From: Craterostigma plantagineum
Lineage: Eukaryota > Streptophyta > Magnoliopsida > Lamiales > Linderniaceae
Direction: 5' to 3'
Assembly: GCA_027422505.1 (NCBI GenBank)
Contig: JAPQWV010000355.1
Location: forward strand, 62,001 to 126,000
Length of the DNA: 64,000 nt
Shown in pieces: positions 1 through 9,818 of the stretch (position 1 is its first letter; each line of letters opens with the position of its first letter). A model generated the notes under the pieces. It saw only the letters and a list, made by a program, of their open reading frames with translations. It was not told where the DNA came from and did no database searches. The translations under genes and the position numbers were made by a program.

Positions 1-229
1 ATTTTATATGAGTACTTTAATAATTACAATAAAAGGGTATATATTGTAGTATCAAACGCATCTTTGGGATATCTCATTCCCAAACGCATATATGCGTTTA
101 AAATAGAAGAGATAAGTTGAAAACACATTTTGAGTTTGCGTTTGGCGTACGGTTGGAGAACTTTTGACGTACGGTTGGAAAACTTTTAGTATTTATTTTG
201 GATTTTTGGGTATTGATTGGAGATGCTCC
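1..229. mobile_element. Partial PIF/Tourist-like MITE (right part)
   Basis: The segment ends in GGAGATGCTC after a tract with repeated ACGGTTGGA words. It resembles the right half of the complete MITE at 4,983-5,519: shared CGCATATAT core, shared TTGAGTTT...CGGTTGGAG tract, shared GAGATGCTC end. The left end lies outside the window, so no target duplication can be checked. Non-coding. Confidence 0.6.
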
Positions 230-552
230 AAAGTCTTTCAAATTAAAGTAGGCAGTTCATATTGCAATAAGACATCTAGGTGCGGAATAGTGGTTTGGGT
301 TTGAATCCCCATTTGATACGGACATTACGTTTGTTTGATAAGTAACCCCTTAATCAACGAGTTTTTTTTTTCGCCATCAAACCATAAGTCATGATTTTCA
401 GACCTCATCGTCACCATCATCGTCATCATCATGTAATGATTTGTAAATATCTAATAAAGATATAACAAGGGGAAATTTCGTTTCAGGCCCCGTTACTGTT
501 TAAAATTTGATTTCAGGACATGTCAGAAAAAAATTAGTTTTAAGGACCCGAT
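230..552. other. Unassigned intergenic sequence
   Basis: A/T-rich spacer with no coding signal. It has a short (CAT/CATCGT) run near 410-435 and the words GGGGAAATTTCG and TTTCAGGCCCC near 470-490. Similar words recur at about 36,670 and 63,150, as at the edges of non-autonomous DNA elements. Nothing else is recognised. Confidence 0.4.
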
Positions 553-662
553 TTCTGCAGTACCACTTCATTGTTCCGCAATACCACTTCATTGTTATGC
601 AATTGCACTTCATTGTTCTGCAGTACCACTTCGCTGTTCTGCAATCCCACTTCGCTGTCCTG
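553..662 (+). repeat. Tandem 20-bp repeat (CACTTCATTGTTCTGCAGTA type)
   Basis: About five to six imperfect head-to-tail copies of a roughly 20-bp unit containing CCACTTC(A/G)(T/C)TGTT and TGCA. The short open frame across it (507-704) encodes only the repeat (HFIV/HFAV units) and is not a gene. Similar words are common inside plant non-autonomous transposons, but no element boundary could be fixed here. Confidence 0.65.
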
Positions 663-799
663 AACCCTATTTTGAAATATTTTTGGGGCCTGACTCATAA
701 TTAACACATATAACAATCCCCAGCAATAAACGCCAAATCAAACTACAGAAGAATGCCCACATAGCCTAAATCAAAATCGAACTCATAAATCCTTACATA

Positions 800-2665
800 C
801 AGGGGCGGACCCAGAATTTCATCGCGGGGGGCTCCATTATAATAGTTCATCGAAAAAAATATATAATCTGTCAAATTCATCAGCACAAGGAGAATGGTAA
901 TGCTTAAACATAAGAATCAATTTCTACGGTTGACCGAAACACTAGCAATAGGAGAATGGTTCGTTGGTGGTATGGCATTCTAAGAGATCACATCTTCTGA
1001 GATTCTTGCAAAATTGCTTCGGTTTCAACTTTGAGAAACATCTCTTTCTCTATATAACAAATTAAGCAATCCGACAAAAAGTCATCTCCCATCTTATTGC
1101 GCAATCTGTCTTGATTATCTTCAACGTAGAGAAAGATCGTTCAACAGTTGACGTGCGACGGGTAAAACCAATGCCAACTTAATAAGTCAATGTACCAAAG
1201 GAAAACCTGAATGACAACCCATCTCTACCATTTTCTTTGAAAGATCCCCAATGTCTGAGTTCAGAAGAAAGCTCGATTCATTCTCATGTAAGAAATATAC
1301 GTCTGTAGTTGATATTTCAGTTCTAAAATATCAGCAGTAGAAGAATCTTCTGAATATAATTCAGCAAGACGAACCAGAAGCTCATGATCAAAACCACTAA
1401 ATGCATTTCTAGGATCGAGACAAGCTATACACATAAGCAACTTTGAGTTGGATTCTGTGAATTGTTCATTTCTTGACAAATAAGATCAATTACATGTTAT
1501 TCGAAAAAATCATTTGGCAAGTATTTGAATATAATTCATATAAAAAAATAAACAAATACATGCACGAAAATGTCGATCTTATAAGAATGAAAATATGTCT
1601 TCTGTTGCCCATCGAGTCTTTCGAATACGCCCCGAAATGCAATCATCCATGTTCGGCACACTAATCTCATTTTCTGGACAAAATTTGATCACTTCTAACA
1701 ACAAACCATCCCAACCATCATTTCTAAATCTATACAAGTCATTTTTCAACGTTTGAACTAGTCCAACAGCAGTGCTTGAACGTTTGAACTAGTCCAACAG
1801 CAGTGCTTATGTTCTGAGTCTTCTGTTGTAGAACTTGTGACAACGTATTTGTCATTCCTAAAATGTGCTCCATCAAACGACCAACAAACACAAATTCAAA
1901 CGATTCCATTTTATCAACCAAACTTGCAGCACTACATCGACTTTTCTTATAACAACCATCTTCTGCCACATATACAAGCACACCTTTTTATCGTGTTCCA
2001 CATGTGAAATAATCGAATGATAGTTTTAAAGTGAGAACCCCAACGAGTGCAGTGACTTTTGCTCTGCCAGCGCAATGACTTTTGGCTTTTGTCTCTTCAT
2101 TTCGTTTTGTTCTGTGTTTGTATTTTTATTTTTATTTTTTAATTTTTAGTGATTCTAATTGGGCTCACTTGTTATTTCTATTATTTATATGGCCCACGAG
2201 TGCAGTCCAATAGATATAAATAAAACAAGCCACAATTGTTTATTATAAAACGGGCCCAAAAATTAAAAAGCCCAACAAAAATAAAGTAATCAACACCACT
2301 TCAAAACCCCAATTTATCTTCTTCCTCAAGAGGCAAAACTCCATTGACGCACCTATGTTGCAGGTATAATACTGCTCTTTTTTTCGATGACCGGGGGGTC
2401 GACAGACCCCCACGAGCCCTTTCATAGGACCTCCCCTGCAAGAAATCGTTGAAGCACTTCACCATTATCATTCACATATCTCAAAACAATAGCCATTTGC
2501 TCTTTCACCGAGCAATCTCGAGTCTCATCTATTAAAATAGAAAGAATTTAACGCCGACTTCTTTAAGAATGTCCTTTCTCCCTCTGTTGCACAAGCACTG
2601 ATAATTTGCTTTTGAATCTTCGCCGACGTCAATTGATTATTCGTGGGGGCATTTTCCATTTTCCA
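800..2665 (-). pseudogene. Decayed hAT transposase (TTF/zinc finger MYM1-like)
   Basis: Read on the minus strand, scattered blocks match the hAT superfamily protein often annotated as zinc finger MYM-type protein 1-like. Near 2,640-2,430: NAPTNNQLTSAKIQKQI, then IDETRDCSVKEQMAIVLRYV and RFLAGEV. Near 1,981-1,739: LMEHILGMTNTLSQVLQQK. Near 1,479-1,261: LLMCIACLDPRNAF and LAELYSEDSS. Near 1,120-980: a dimerisation-domain block containing NRLRNKMGD-like and CYIEKEMF-like words. Frames change repeatedly and a non-coding insert of about 400 bp separates blocks at 1,985-2,400. The sequence CAGGGGCGGACCCAG at 800-814 is a typical terminus of this hAT group, so the element probably ends there; the other terminus was not found. 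A dead transposon, not a host gene. Confidence 0.8.
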
Positions 2666-2779
2666 ATGGTTACAGCTACAGCCAGAAAGAAACAGCCAGA
2701 AAGAAATTATTCATTACCTTGTTGACATCTTCACTGCGAGCACAATATCATCTCACAAGTTCAAGAAATTGCCTTGATG

Positions 2780-3690
2780 CATTGATTGTGGCGATTCATC
2801 ATGGCCACGAAGTTAATGACACGTGTTTTGAACCATCTGGAGGCATAATTGAGTACGTACGGTGGAAAAGGGTGGACAAACCGTGAAATCCTGGTTGTAC
2901 GCATCAATCTGCAAGGATATATTAGACAATTTCCCGTATGCGACAATCGGCAAAGAACTCTGGGATGATTAGGCTAAAGATATGGGAACACAAATGGGAC
3001 GATGTTGTTGAGGGATGAGGGAAGAGTTGATTAGACGAAGCAGGGTGATCTATCGCTTATTAAGTATTACAACTCACTAAATAAAATATGGGATAAGTAC
3101 GATCACTTTCGACCATTACCCGATTGTCCACATGCAGTAGCTAAAGTGTTGATAAATAGAGAGGAAGAAGATCGTTTGGTGCAATTTGTGTTCGAGTTGA
3201 ATGAGTCTTTCCACACCCCCAAAGATTATATAATGATGATGAATCCGCTTCCCACTGTGAACGGAGCTTATGCAATGGTGTAGAGTGTGGAAAGATAGAT
3301 AATTCTGCATGCTCCAGGTTACAAGCCAGCTAAAGAATTCACTCTTTATTCGTCTCTCCTTCGAAACACCACTACAAACTTTAATCCCTATAAGCATGCC
3401 TGATGGTAGTGCCAGGTCAGTTCAATGCACAGGTGATGTCATCCTTAGCCCTAAAATTATCTTGAAAAACACCTAGCTTGTTCCTAGTTTTCAGTAGAAT
3501 CTCTTGTCCATTAGAAAGGTTCCCGAATCTTCCAACATCTGTTGTGGATTCTTAAAATATTATTTCTTTTTACAGGACCTTCGGACTAAGGAGATCCTTG
3601 GTGTTGGGACAATTCATAGAGGCTTATACATCCTAGACAAAAACTCTTTTCAGCCACAAACATGTGTTGTAGATGTAGAATATCGACTTT
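2780..3690 (+). pseudogene. Ty1/copia gag and pre-integrase relic
   Basis: Plus-strand fragments resemble copia Gag (UBN2/retrotran_gag type): SWLYASICKDILDNFPYA near 2,900, then a longer block near 3,100-3,300 containing FRPLPDCPHAVAKVL and MMMNPLPTVNGAYAMV. Near 3,573-3,650, LQDLRTKEILGVGTIHRGLY matches the stretch just before the GAG_pre-integrase domain. Stops and frame changes interrupt it, and protease, integrase and reverse transcriptase are missing. It sits just upstream of a copia LTR but lies on the wrong side of that LTR to be its own 5' coding region, so it belongs to a different or rearranged copy. Confidence 0.75.
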
Positions 3691-4221
3691 AGTTGTCCTT
3701 AGATTAGGACTGGATTGTTTTTTTATACCAAGCTTGTTTGGTATAAATACAATTGTAATCATTATGCTTAATACAGAAAATTATTGAATTGATCCGAAGG
3801 GCTGCACATCAAAGTTCTAGGGAGAGAAACACACAAATTTGTCTCTCACTAAGGTTGCGTTTGGATTGGCGTATTTGAACGAAATCGCGTGATTTGAAAT
3901 CATGAATTTCAAAATCTTAATTTCAAATCCAAATCCATTATTTGGCAAACGTTAGGATTTCAAAGAAATTCGGATTTCAAAATGGATTTCAGATCCATTG
4001 TTTGTCCCTCAAGCGCTCGAGTAGCTCGTCGAACTCGACTTCTAACTTTTTCTTTTAAAAAGTACAAAAATTAAATAAAAACAAACTCGTAGGACGGCTT
4101 GCGAGCTTTCGAGCACCTACGAATGAGCTCGAGCTCGTGTCGGCTCAATCGCTAACTCGTAACGAGCTCGCGCCGGTTGATCGAGCTCACGAGTCAGCTC
4201 GACTCATCATTTATCCATCAC

Positions 4222-4252
<31 letters not shown>

Positions 4253-4605
4253 TTATTGCTATTATTTATTATTATTATTTGCGAAAAACTCATTGCCGAC
4301 TCAACTTCGAATTTCGAAACAGACAATTTGACATGGAATTTCAAATCCGACAAATAATAAGCGTTTCGATTTGACATCGGATTTGACCGAAATCGAAATC
4401 AAATCCACTCGATTGCCAAACGGTAGATTTGGGCCAAATCCGGATTTCAAATCGAAATCTGGAATCCAAACGGGGCATAAAGGAATTCTCTCTCGATTCT
4501 TCAAAGAAGGTTTTTCGATCGAACTTTGAATTTCATACAATTCTAATCGATTGCCTTAGGAATTGAAGCCTAGGATCATAGTGTTGATAATATAAGGACC
4601 TAACA
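3690..4605 (+). mobile_element. Copia LTR remnant carrying a nested MITE
   Basis: A TATA-like GGTATAAATAC near 3,740 and a right end CCTAACA, followed at once by a tRNA-Met primer-binding site, identify a 5' LTR on the plus strand. The left boundary is not resolved. Its 3' portion (from about 4,540: ACAATTCTAATCGATTGCC, then CCTAGGATCA) recurs at 24,090-24,150, so a second copy of the same LTR family is in the window. About two thirds of the interval is the MITE at 3,853-4,477. Confidence 0.6.
3853..4477. mobile_element. PIF/Harbinger-like MITE with TAA target duplication
   Basis: The ends are GGTTGCGTTTGGATT and, inverted, TGCCCCGTTTGGATT, flanked on both sides by TAA (3,850-3,852 and 4,478-4,480). 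Terminal repeats containing GTTTGGATT with a 3-bp TWA duplication are typical of PIF/Harbinger MITEs. Subterminal DNA is rich in ATTTCAAATC words. The middle (about 4,010-4,215) is a block rich in GAGCTCG/CGAGCTC words, followed by a (TTA)n microsatellite at about 4,222-4,252. The small open frames encoding poly-Leu or poly-Tyr are products of that microsatellite. Confidence 0.7.
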
Positions 4606-4607
4606 AT

Positions 4608-4619
4608 TGGTATCAGAGT
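4608..4619 (+). promoter_or_regulatory. Copia primer-binding site (tRNA-iMet)
   Basis: TGGTATCAGAGT lies three bases after the LTR end. It matches the usual TGGTATCAGAGC complement of initiator tRNA-Met at 11 of 12 positions. It primes minus-strand cDNA synthesis in plant copia elements. Confidence 0.75.
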
Positions 4620-4979
4620 AGATTCCTCTGTTTTGAATAAAAAATTGTTAGAATCTGATCGAATTTAAATTCTGAAATTGTTTCCCCTCGAAGAACAGTT
4701 TTGGCGCGAAAGTTGAATTCGACCAGATAACCTCAATTTTGTGCTTATTTGACTTGAATTTGATGTTTCTGTGCTCGTTTAGGTGCTAGAAATTGTTTGC
4801 GATTAGATCGGTAAAATTTAGAACATCGAATGTGGGTTGCTGTTTATTTCTCTTGTTTGACATTTTGGATAAGAAGGGGCATTAAAGTAATTTATCATGT
4901 CGGGAGCTAAAACAAACTTTAAAACCTAAGTGGGTACTTATGCGTGGTCTTTTTGAAAGTTTTGATTGTTATTTTTCAC
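4620..4979 (+). other. Copia 5' leader and first gag codons, truncated
   Basis: Untranslated leader after the primer-binding site, with a plausible Gag start near 4,897 (MSGAKTNFK) that hits a stop after about ten codons. The retroelement is cut off by the MITE that begins at 4,983; no pol follows. Confidence 0.45.
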
Positions 4980-4982
4980 TAA

Positions 4983-5519
4983 GACCATCTCCAACCGACG
5001 AACTCATTCTCAAACTCAAACACATTCTCAAACTCAAAATGCAGTAATTCTTCTCCAACCATTAAACTCATTCTGAAACTCAAAAGATTATTTTCGTAAT
5101 ATTCACCTACACATTACTTTTACAATTTTTCAATACTATCAATATATTTTACAAAGTAGAGATTAGGCTATTATATTATTTTAAAGATTCTAATACTATT
5201 TATGCGTGCTTTTTATGCCTGGGTATTGTGATTTGATTTTACAAAAGAAACTTTATTAGAAAGAGAAAGGTCACGTCACATCATATTACTCTCTTCCAGC
5301 CCACAATTCCTCTTGTATATGCTCCATTAATAATTAAAATAAAGAAATGGACCACGGTGTAATTACAAAATATCGGACGCATCTAACTGACATCAATCGC
5401 ATATATCGGTCTACATTATGAGAGAGAAAGATCAAAGCGCATATTGAGTTTTGATTTGGAGTTCGGTTGGAGCATTTCGACCTCATGTTTTGGGATATCC
5501 AGTTCGATTAGAGATGCTC
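4983..5519. mobile_element. Tourist-like MITE, 537 bp, TAA target duplication
   Basis: The ends are GACCATCTCCAACC on the left and GAGATGCTC on the right (inverted: GAGCATCTC), flanked by TAA at 4,980-4,982 and 5,520-5,522. The second inner motif CGGTTGGAGCA near the right end is the inverted partner of the CTCCAACCG at the left. No coding capacity. The partial copy at the start of the window is a relative. Confidence 0.8.
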
Positions 5520-5707
5520 TAATTCCGATTATATAAACATGTTTTTATTTTCATGCATCTTACCTATAATTTGGGCCGTCCACCTACTGAAGCTTCATCC
5601 TCTCACATGAGGAGCACCCTTCTGATTTGATTAAAAAATTGCGGGAGTTTTCCTAGTCAAAGCCCCAACTTGTAAATTGCACCGATTGTTACATATATTA
5701 GTGCTCC

Positions 5708-8080
5708 ATGGGTTGCTCGGCTTCGGCTCCAGGTCATTTCTACTTGTTTAATTTGTACTATTAACTCAATTTGTTAATTCTGCAGCCTAGATGCGTATAC
5801 AAACATGCATGGTTACTGATTATAGCGATATAGTGGATATGTTTTTTATTCCCATCAATTCTGCGGTTCTTGTGAGATTAAAAATTGACGGTATTACGAT
5901 TTGGCTTGCGACTTTACGTTCTCTCAGAGGTTTTACTTGGCCAGGTTTTCTCTTTTAATCGATTTACATTTCTTTTTTCTCTAGATAAAATAGTCGACAG
6001 GCTGGTCTTAATCAGGACAGTGGAGGGGTGAATGACCCCAAAAATCTTCGGGTTAAGGTGAATATTTATATACATTTGGATGATCCCTAGAAAGATTTAG
6101 GGTACTTAAGGTTATTATTTGTGTGTTTTGTATGTCTGTGATGTTGGTGGGAAAGAATTGATATGGTTAAGCGATGAAGTACTAACTAGCAAGATGGCAG
6201 GTTTTGATATAGCAGCAGCTGCAGGTGTTTAAAAAACGATATTGCACATAAGTTGGTAGAATTTTCTATTATCAACGCCATTTATGGTTGATATCAGGAA
6301 TCGTAGAAAATAGGTCTTGATGATTCGCGTTAACTTACTAGAGCCGTTGGATCAGAAAATTCATTCTACTACTACTCAGGCTAATATATGTAGCAAGATT
6401 TGTGCTATATGTTTGTTTGTTTGATGATAATTTCTTCAAGAAGTTGAAGTTTTTATAAAGGCATATATGGTTTGCTATTTGATTTTTGTAATGCGGTGGT
6501 CGTGAGGATTCAAGAAGGATCACTTTCCTATATGGTCATCTGATACCATTTGAGAGGCAATCTCGTCTAGAAGTTGCAGTTGATGAAATTAATCATTTTA
6601 TATATATTATTCAACAGTCTTTTGATATTATGAATGCAAAAATTGCTTGTCGATATTAACCAAAAGGCAATATACGTATCTCGTGTTATTGCAAACTTGG
6701 ATCTCTTTACATGTATCACATTTCTGTTTCGAGATTCTATCATGGCTTTCATCATTAATGAATTTCCCCGTCGTCATGCTTGTCCACTGTGGAATAGTTA
6801 TTGTGACAGAAATGCTTATTTCAATGTTGAATCTCTAATTAAAGTTGGACAAAGACAGCGACAATAACGAGTAGTATACTTTCTTGAATTTGCACCACGA
6901 TCTATTATCCATTTGGTTTTGTTGGGAGATTCTGGTGTTGGGAAGAGTTGCATTGTTCTCCGATTTGTTCGTGGACAGTTTGATCCAACATCCAAGGTAA
7001 GATAAGCACAAGACATGTTGATCCAATCCAATTGCTGTTGATTTATGTTCATTTACAGATGCATATAACTTGTAATAATTATGTCCTATGATTTTATAGG
7101 TCATCGTTGGAGCCTCTTTCCTATCTCAGACTATAGCATTGCAGGATCCAACCACGGTTAAACTCGAAATATGGGACACCGCTGGATAAGAAAGGTTATA
7201 TTTTAAGTAAAATAGCATCATTTCATAAATAGTTCATTTATTGTCTCCCTATCAAAATTACAGAGTTAGATCTGTTAGAAGATTTACCATTTGTCTTTCT
7301 TTCCCTTATTACACAGGTGTGCTGCTTTGGCGCCATTGTATTACCGTGGAGCTGCATGCGCAGTAGTTGCTTATGACATAACTAGTCCCGAATCATTCAC
7401 AAAGCACAGTACTGGGTCAAGGTATGCCCAACCTTGTATATAACTAACTGTATAATGAACCTGGTATTATGAAATGGATTCTCATGGAAGCATAAATTCG
7501 TGTATTCTCCTCAAGATAATAGAAAGTTGTGGGTACTTATATTTGCTCTAAAAAATTCCTTTTGATGCCTGGGCTGATTAGAAATTAGTCCTAAACAAAA
7601 TGTTCAAGAATTACAAGAACATGGGAGTCCTGATATTGTGATGGCTTTGGTTGGTAACAAGGTCGACTTGGAGGAAAAGCGAGAAGTCCCAGCTGAAGTG
7701 AGATATAAAAAATTTCAGCAATTTTCTTTCTGATAATATACTTTTTTTTTTCTAAACTCATCTCTTTTTCGAGTTGTGCATAATGGAATTGAATTTGCCG
7801 AAAGGAACGGTATGTTCGTCATCGAGACTTCTGCAAAGACAGTAGACAACATAAACTAGCTCTTCGAGGTTAATTTCTTCTCCCCCAAACTCTTTTCCTA
7901 CTATTTTTTTTCCCACTTTTTTTTTTGCTTTTGTGCAATTTGTCAACTACGTAAAAATGCATGACGATGCTCCCTCGTGGGTTCATCCTTTTTCTTTCAT
8001 GGGTTCATCCTGCTAGGAAACAGGCAAGAGATTGTCGTGCACTTCGTCGCCTTTGTGGCTGAGCTTTCATACGCTTAGCC
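5708..8080 (+). pseudogene. ARA6/RABF1-like Rab5 GTPase pseudogene (introns kept)
   Basis: Eight exon-like blocks in order match the plant-unique Rab5 ARA6/RABF1, a small GTPase of endosomes anchored by N-terminal acylation. Exon 1 (from 5,708) reads MGCSASAPG, with the myristoylated Gly2 and Cys3 context. Exon 2 ends at about 6,051 with NDPKNLRVK. Exon 3 (6,913-6,996) has the P-loop GDSGVGKS. Exon 4 (7,100-7,194) has WDTAG. Exon 5 is 7,317-7,421. Exon 6 (about 7,609-7,697) has the guanine-specificity motif NKVD. Exon 7 (7,782-7,868) has ETSAK. A C-terminal tail follows from about 8,016. Several GT/AG borders survive, so this is a duplicated gene rather than a retrocopy. It is broken: WDTAGQE has become WDTAG-stop-E at 7,187 (the switch II Gln), exon 5 carries a one-base frameshift near 7,400, exon 7 carries a stop (NIN-stop-LFE) near 7,857, and the acceptors before exons 3 and 7 lack AG. 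Confidence 0.85.
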
Positions 8081-8249
8081 TAACCGTATTTATGTATGTA
8101 TACGTTAATTGTGGCATTTTTACATCTCCCACCGATAAGCTTATTGGATTTGAACATATTGTTCTTTTCTTTCGTTGTAAGGAAAGGGGTGGCATATTTA
8201 GAGTTGTCTTTTGAACAGAGGACCACGGTTGCTCGGTTGGGTTACTTTC

Positions 8250-9170
8250 AAATCCTTGGCCCTTGCTCACCTTAGTTGGGCTTGTTCTAACTGTTTCGAC
8301 ACACCAATGAATCATCGTTGGGTTAATCATTGATACGATCAGTGTTTTCCACGGTTCGATCATGGTTTTGGCATAATCCGAACAGGCAAGATTGTATGAA
8401 CACGTCGACCTCTAATTTGCAACCTGGTGGTTTTTGGGTGACACATTTCTTTGACTAGTATTTTCGGCGAGTAAAATTTATATGCGGTTGTTGTTAGAGT
8501 GTAAACGATGGATTTGATGAAAGCGATAGAAAAACTTGAATCTTTTAGAAAACTGATAGCCAACCAAGAGTAAATACTTGTCCTCAAGAACTAATACTCC
8601 AAAAACATATCTCTACTAGTACCTACTGCCCTCCTTATATAGGAGTTAAGCGAGAAATAAAAGGAATCCTACTATAATCTATACTAGTAAGATATAATAA
8701 AAAATCCCACAATATTTGAAACTAATCACTTGGTCTCTGAGCTCATCTTCACAGTCGAATTCTCGACATTTTCTTGTGCTCGACTGAAGGATGATAATAC
8801 CTTATCTTGACCCTCTTTGCCACTCCGTTGATATACTTTAATCAGGACTTTCTCCGGAGGAATTCTTGCCTTAACAGTTGTCCCGACCTAATGGTCAAGT
8901 CCGTGACATGCCAATCTTTTGCTGCTATGTGATGAGTGAGACATCTTCACCTGGCTCAGAAATTAGTGACTTAAAATTTTATTCCCGTTTGTGAATAACC
9001 GGCAACTTAAGTCTACAAATTGTGACCTAGTGGTTTGGATTCAGAGGTCTCGAGTTCAATTCGAACTAGTGACTTTAACTATAGTGTTAGGTTAATGCAG
9101 TATAATCTTGATTAGTTTGATGGATATTAATCTCACGTGTGTGATAGAGGACCATAATCGATTGCGTGGA
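8250..9170. other. Unassigned spacer, possibly LTR-like on the minus strand
   Basis: No protein similarity recognised. A CCTATATAAGG-type TATA sequence (minus strand, about 8,632-8,643), followed on that strand by an untranslated-looking tract, resembles a retroelement promoter, but no LTR ends, primer-binding site or duplicate copy were found. Weak A-box/B-box-like words near 9,015-9,070 could be an old SINE; this is not supported enough to call. Confidence 0.3.
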
Positions 9171-9369
9171 GATATTAAGTGGCCTATATCTCTCTGGAAA
9201 AACCTCTCCTCCCACTCTCTAAAAACCCTTATCATCTCCCATTCCCCCCCCCCCCCCCTCCATTAATGGAGGTTGGGGGAGGCTCTCATGTCCTTCGATC
9301 AATTCTTTTTGCAATTTTATTTTGGTTGGTATGTTGTCTCCCCTCGTGGGAGTTTATGTAATTTCCATA

Positions 9370-9818
9370 AACAATAAAACATGAATCTCATATCATGCTT
9401 AGGATCTTAGATAATACTACTGAATCAATCCATAGATAAAGGACATTAAGATTAATGTATAATGGTACCTTGCTCCATTGAAGTTTTGATTCTTCACACC
9501 TTCGTACACTTGGTTTCTTTTGCTCTCTACCTTCCTTTTCGTCCTCCTTTTGTGATGATCTACAAGGAGTTTCCTTTTGGAATATATATATCGATCTTCC
9601 CACGTTCATGGTGAGCAGTTTATTCACCACGTACCAGACCAATTCATCCACTCACCTTGGAGTGGTTTTATGTCCCCAAAAGACGAAGAGAGAGCAAAGG
9701 GGATTTAAACCCTATGAATTCTATTTCTAATATACCCAATAACCATCATCTTGGGCCAACTAATATAGAGTCCAAACTTTAATTATATGGGCCACTAATT
9801 GTTTAAATATTCTAACAA
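9370..9818 (-). mobile_element. 3' LTR (partial) of the minus-strand copia element
   Basis: On the minus strand the sequence AGTGGGAGAT is followed by TGTTAGAATATTTAAAC. A purine tract directly before TG...TTAGAAT is the usual junction of the polypurine tract and a 3' LTR, so the LTR starts at 9,818 and runs toward lower coordinates. The far end was not found, so 9,370 is only a guess; sequence down to about 9,170 could belong to it. Confidence 0.5.

Noticed and set aside
4137..4374. Frames encoding poly-Leu and poly-Tyr
   Set aside because: Products of a (TTA)n microsatellite inside a MITE.
9010..9075. Possible tRNA-derived SINE (A/B box-like words GACCTAGTGGTTT and GAGTTCAATTC)
   Set aside because: B box too degraded, no poly-A or T-rich tail and no target duplication; the same applies to 38,600-38,660 and 285-320.
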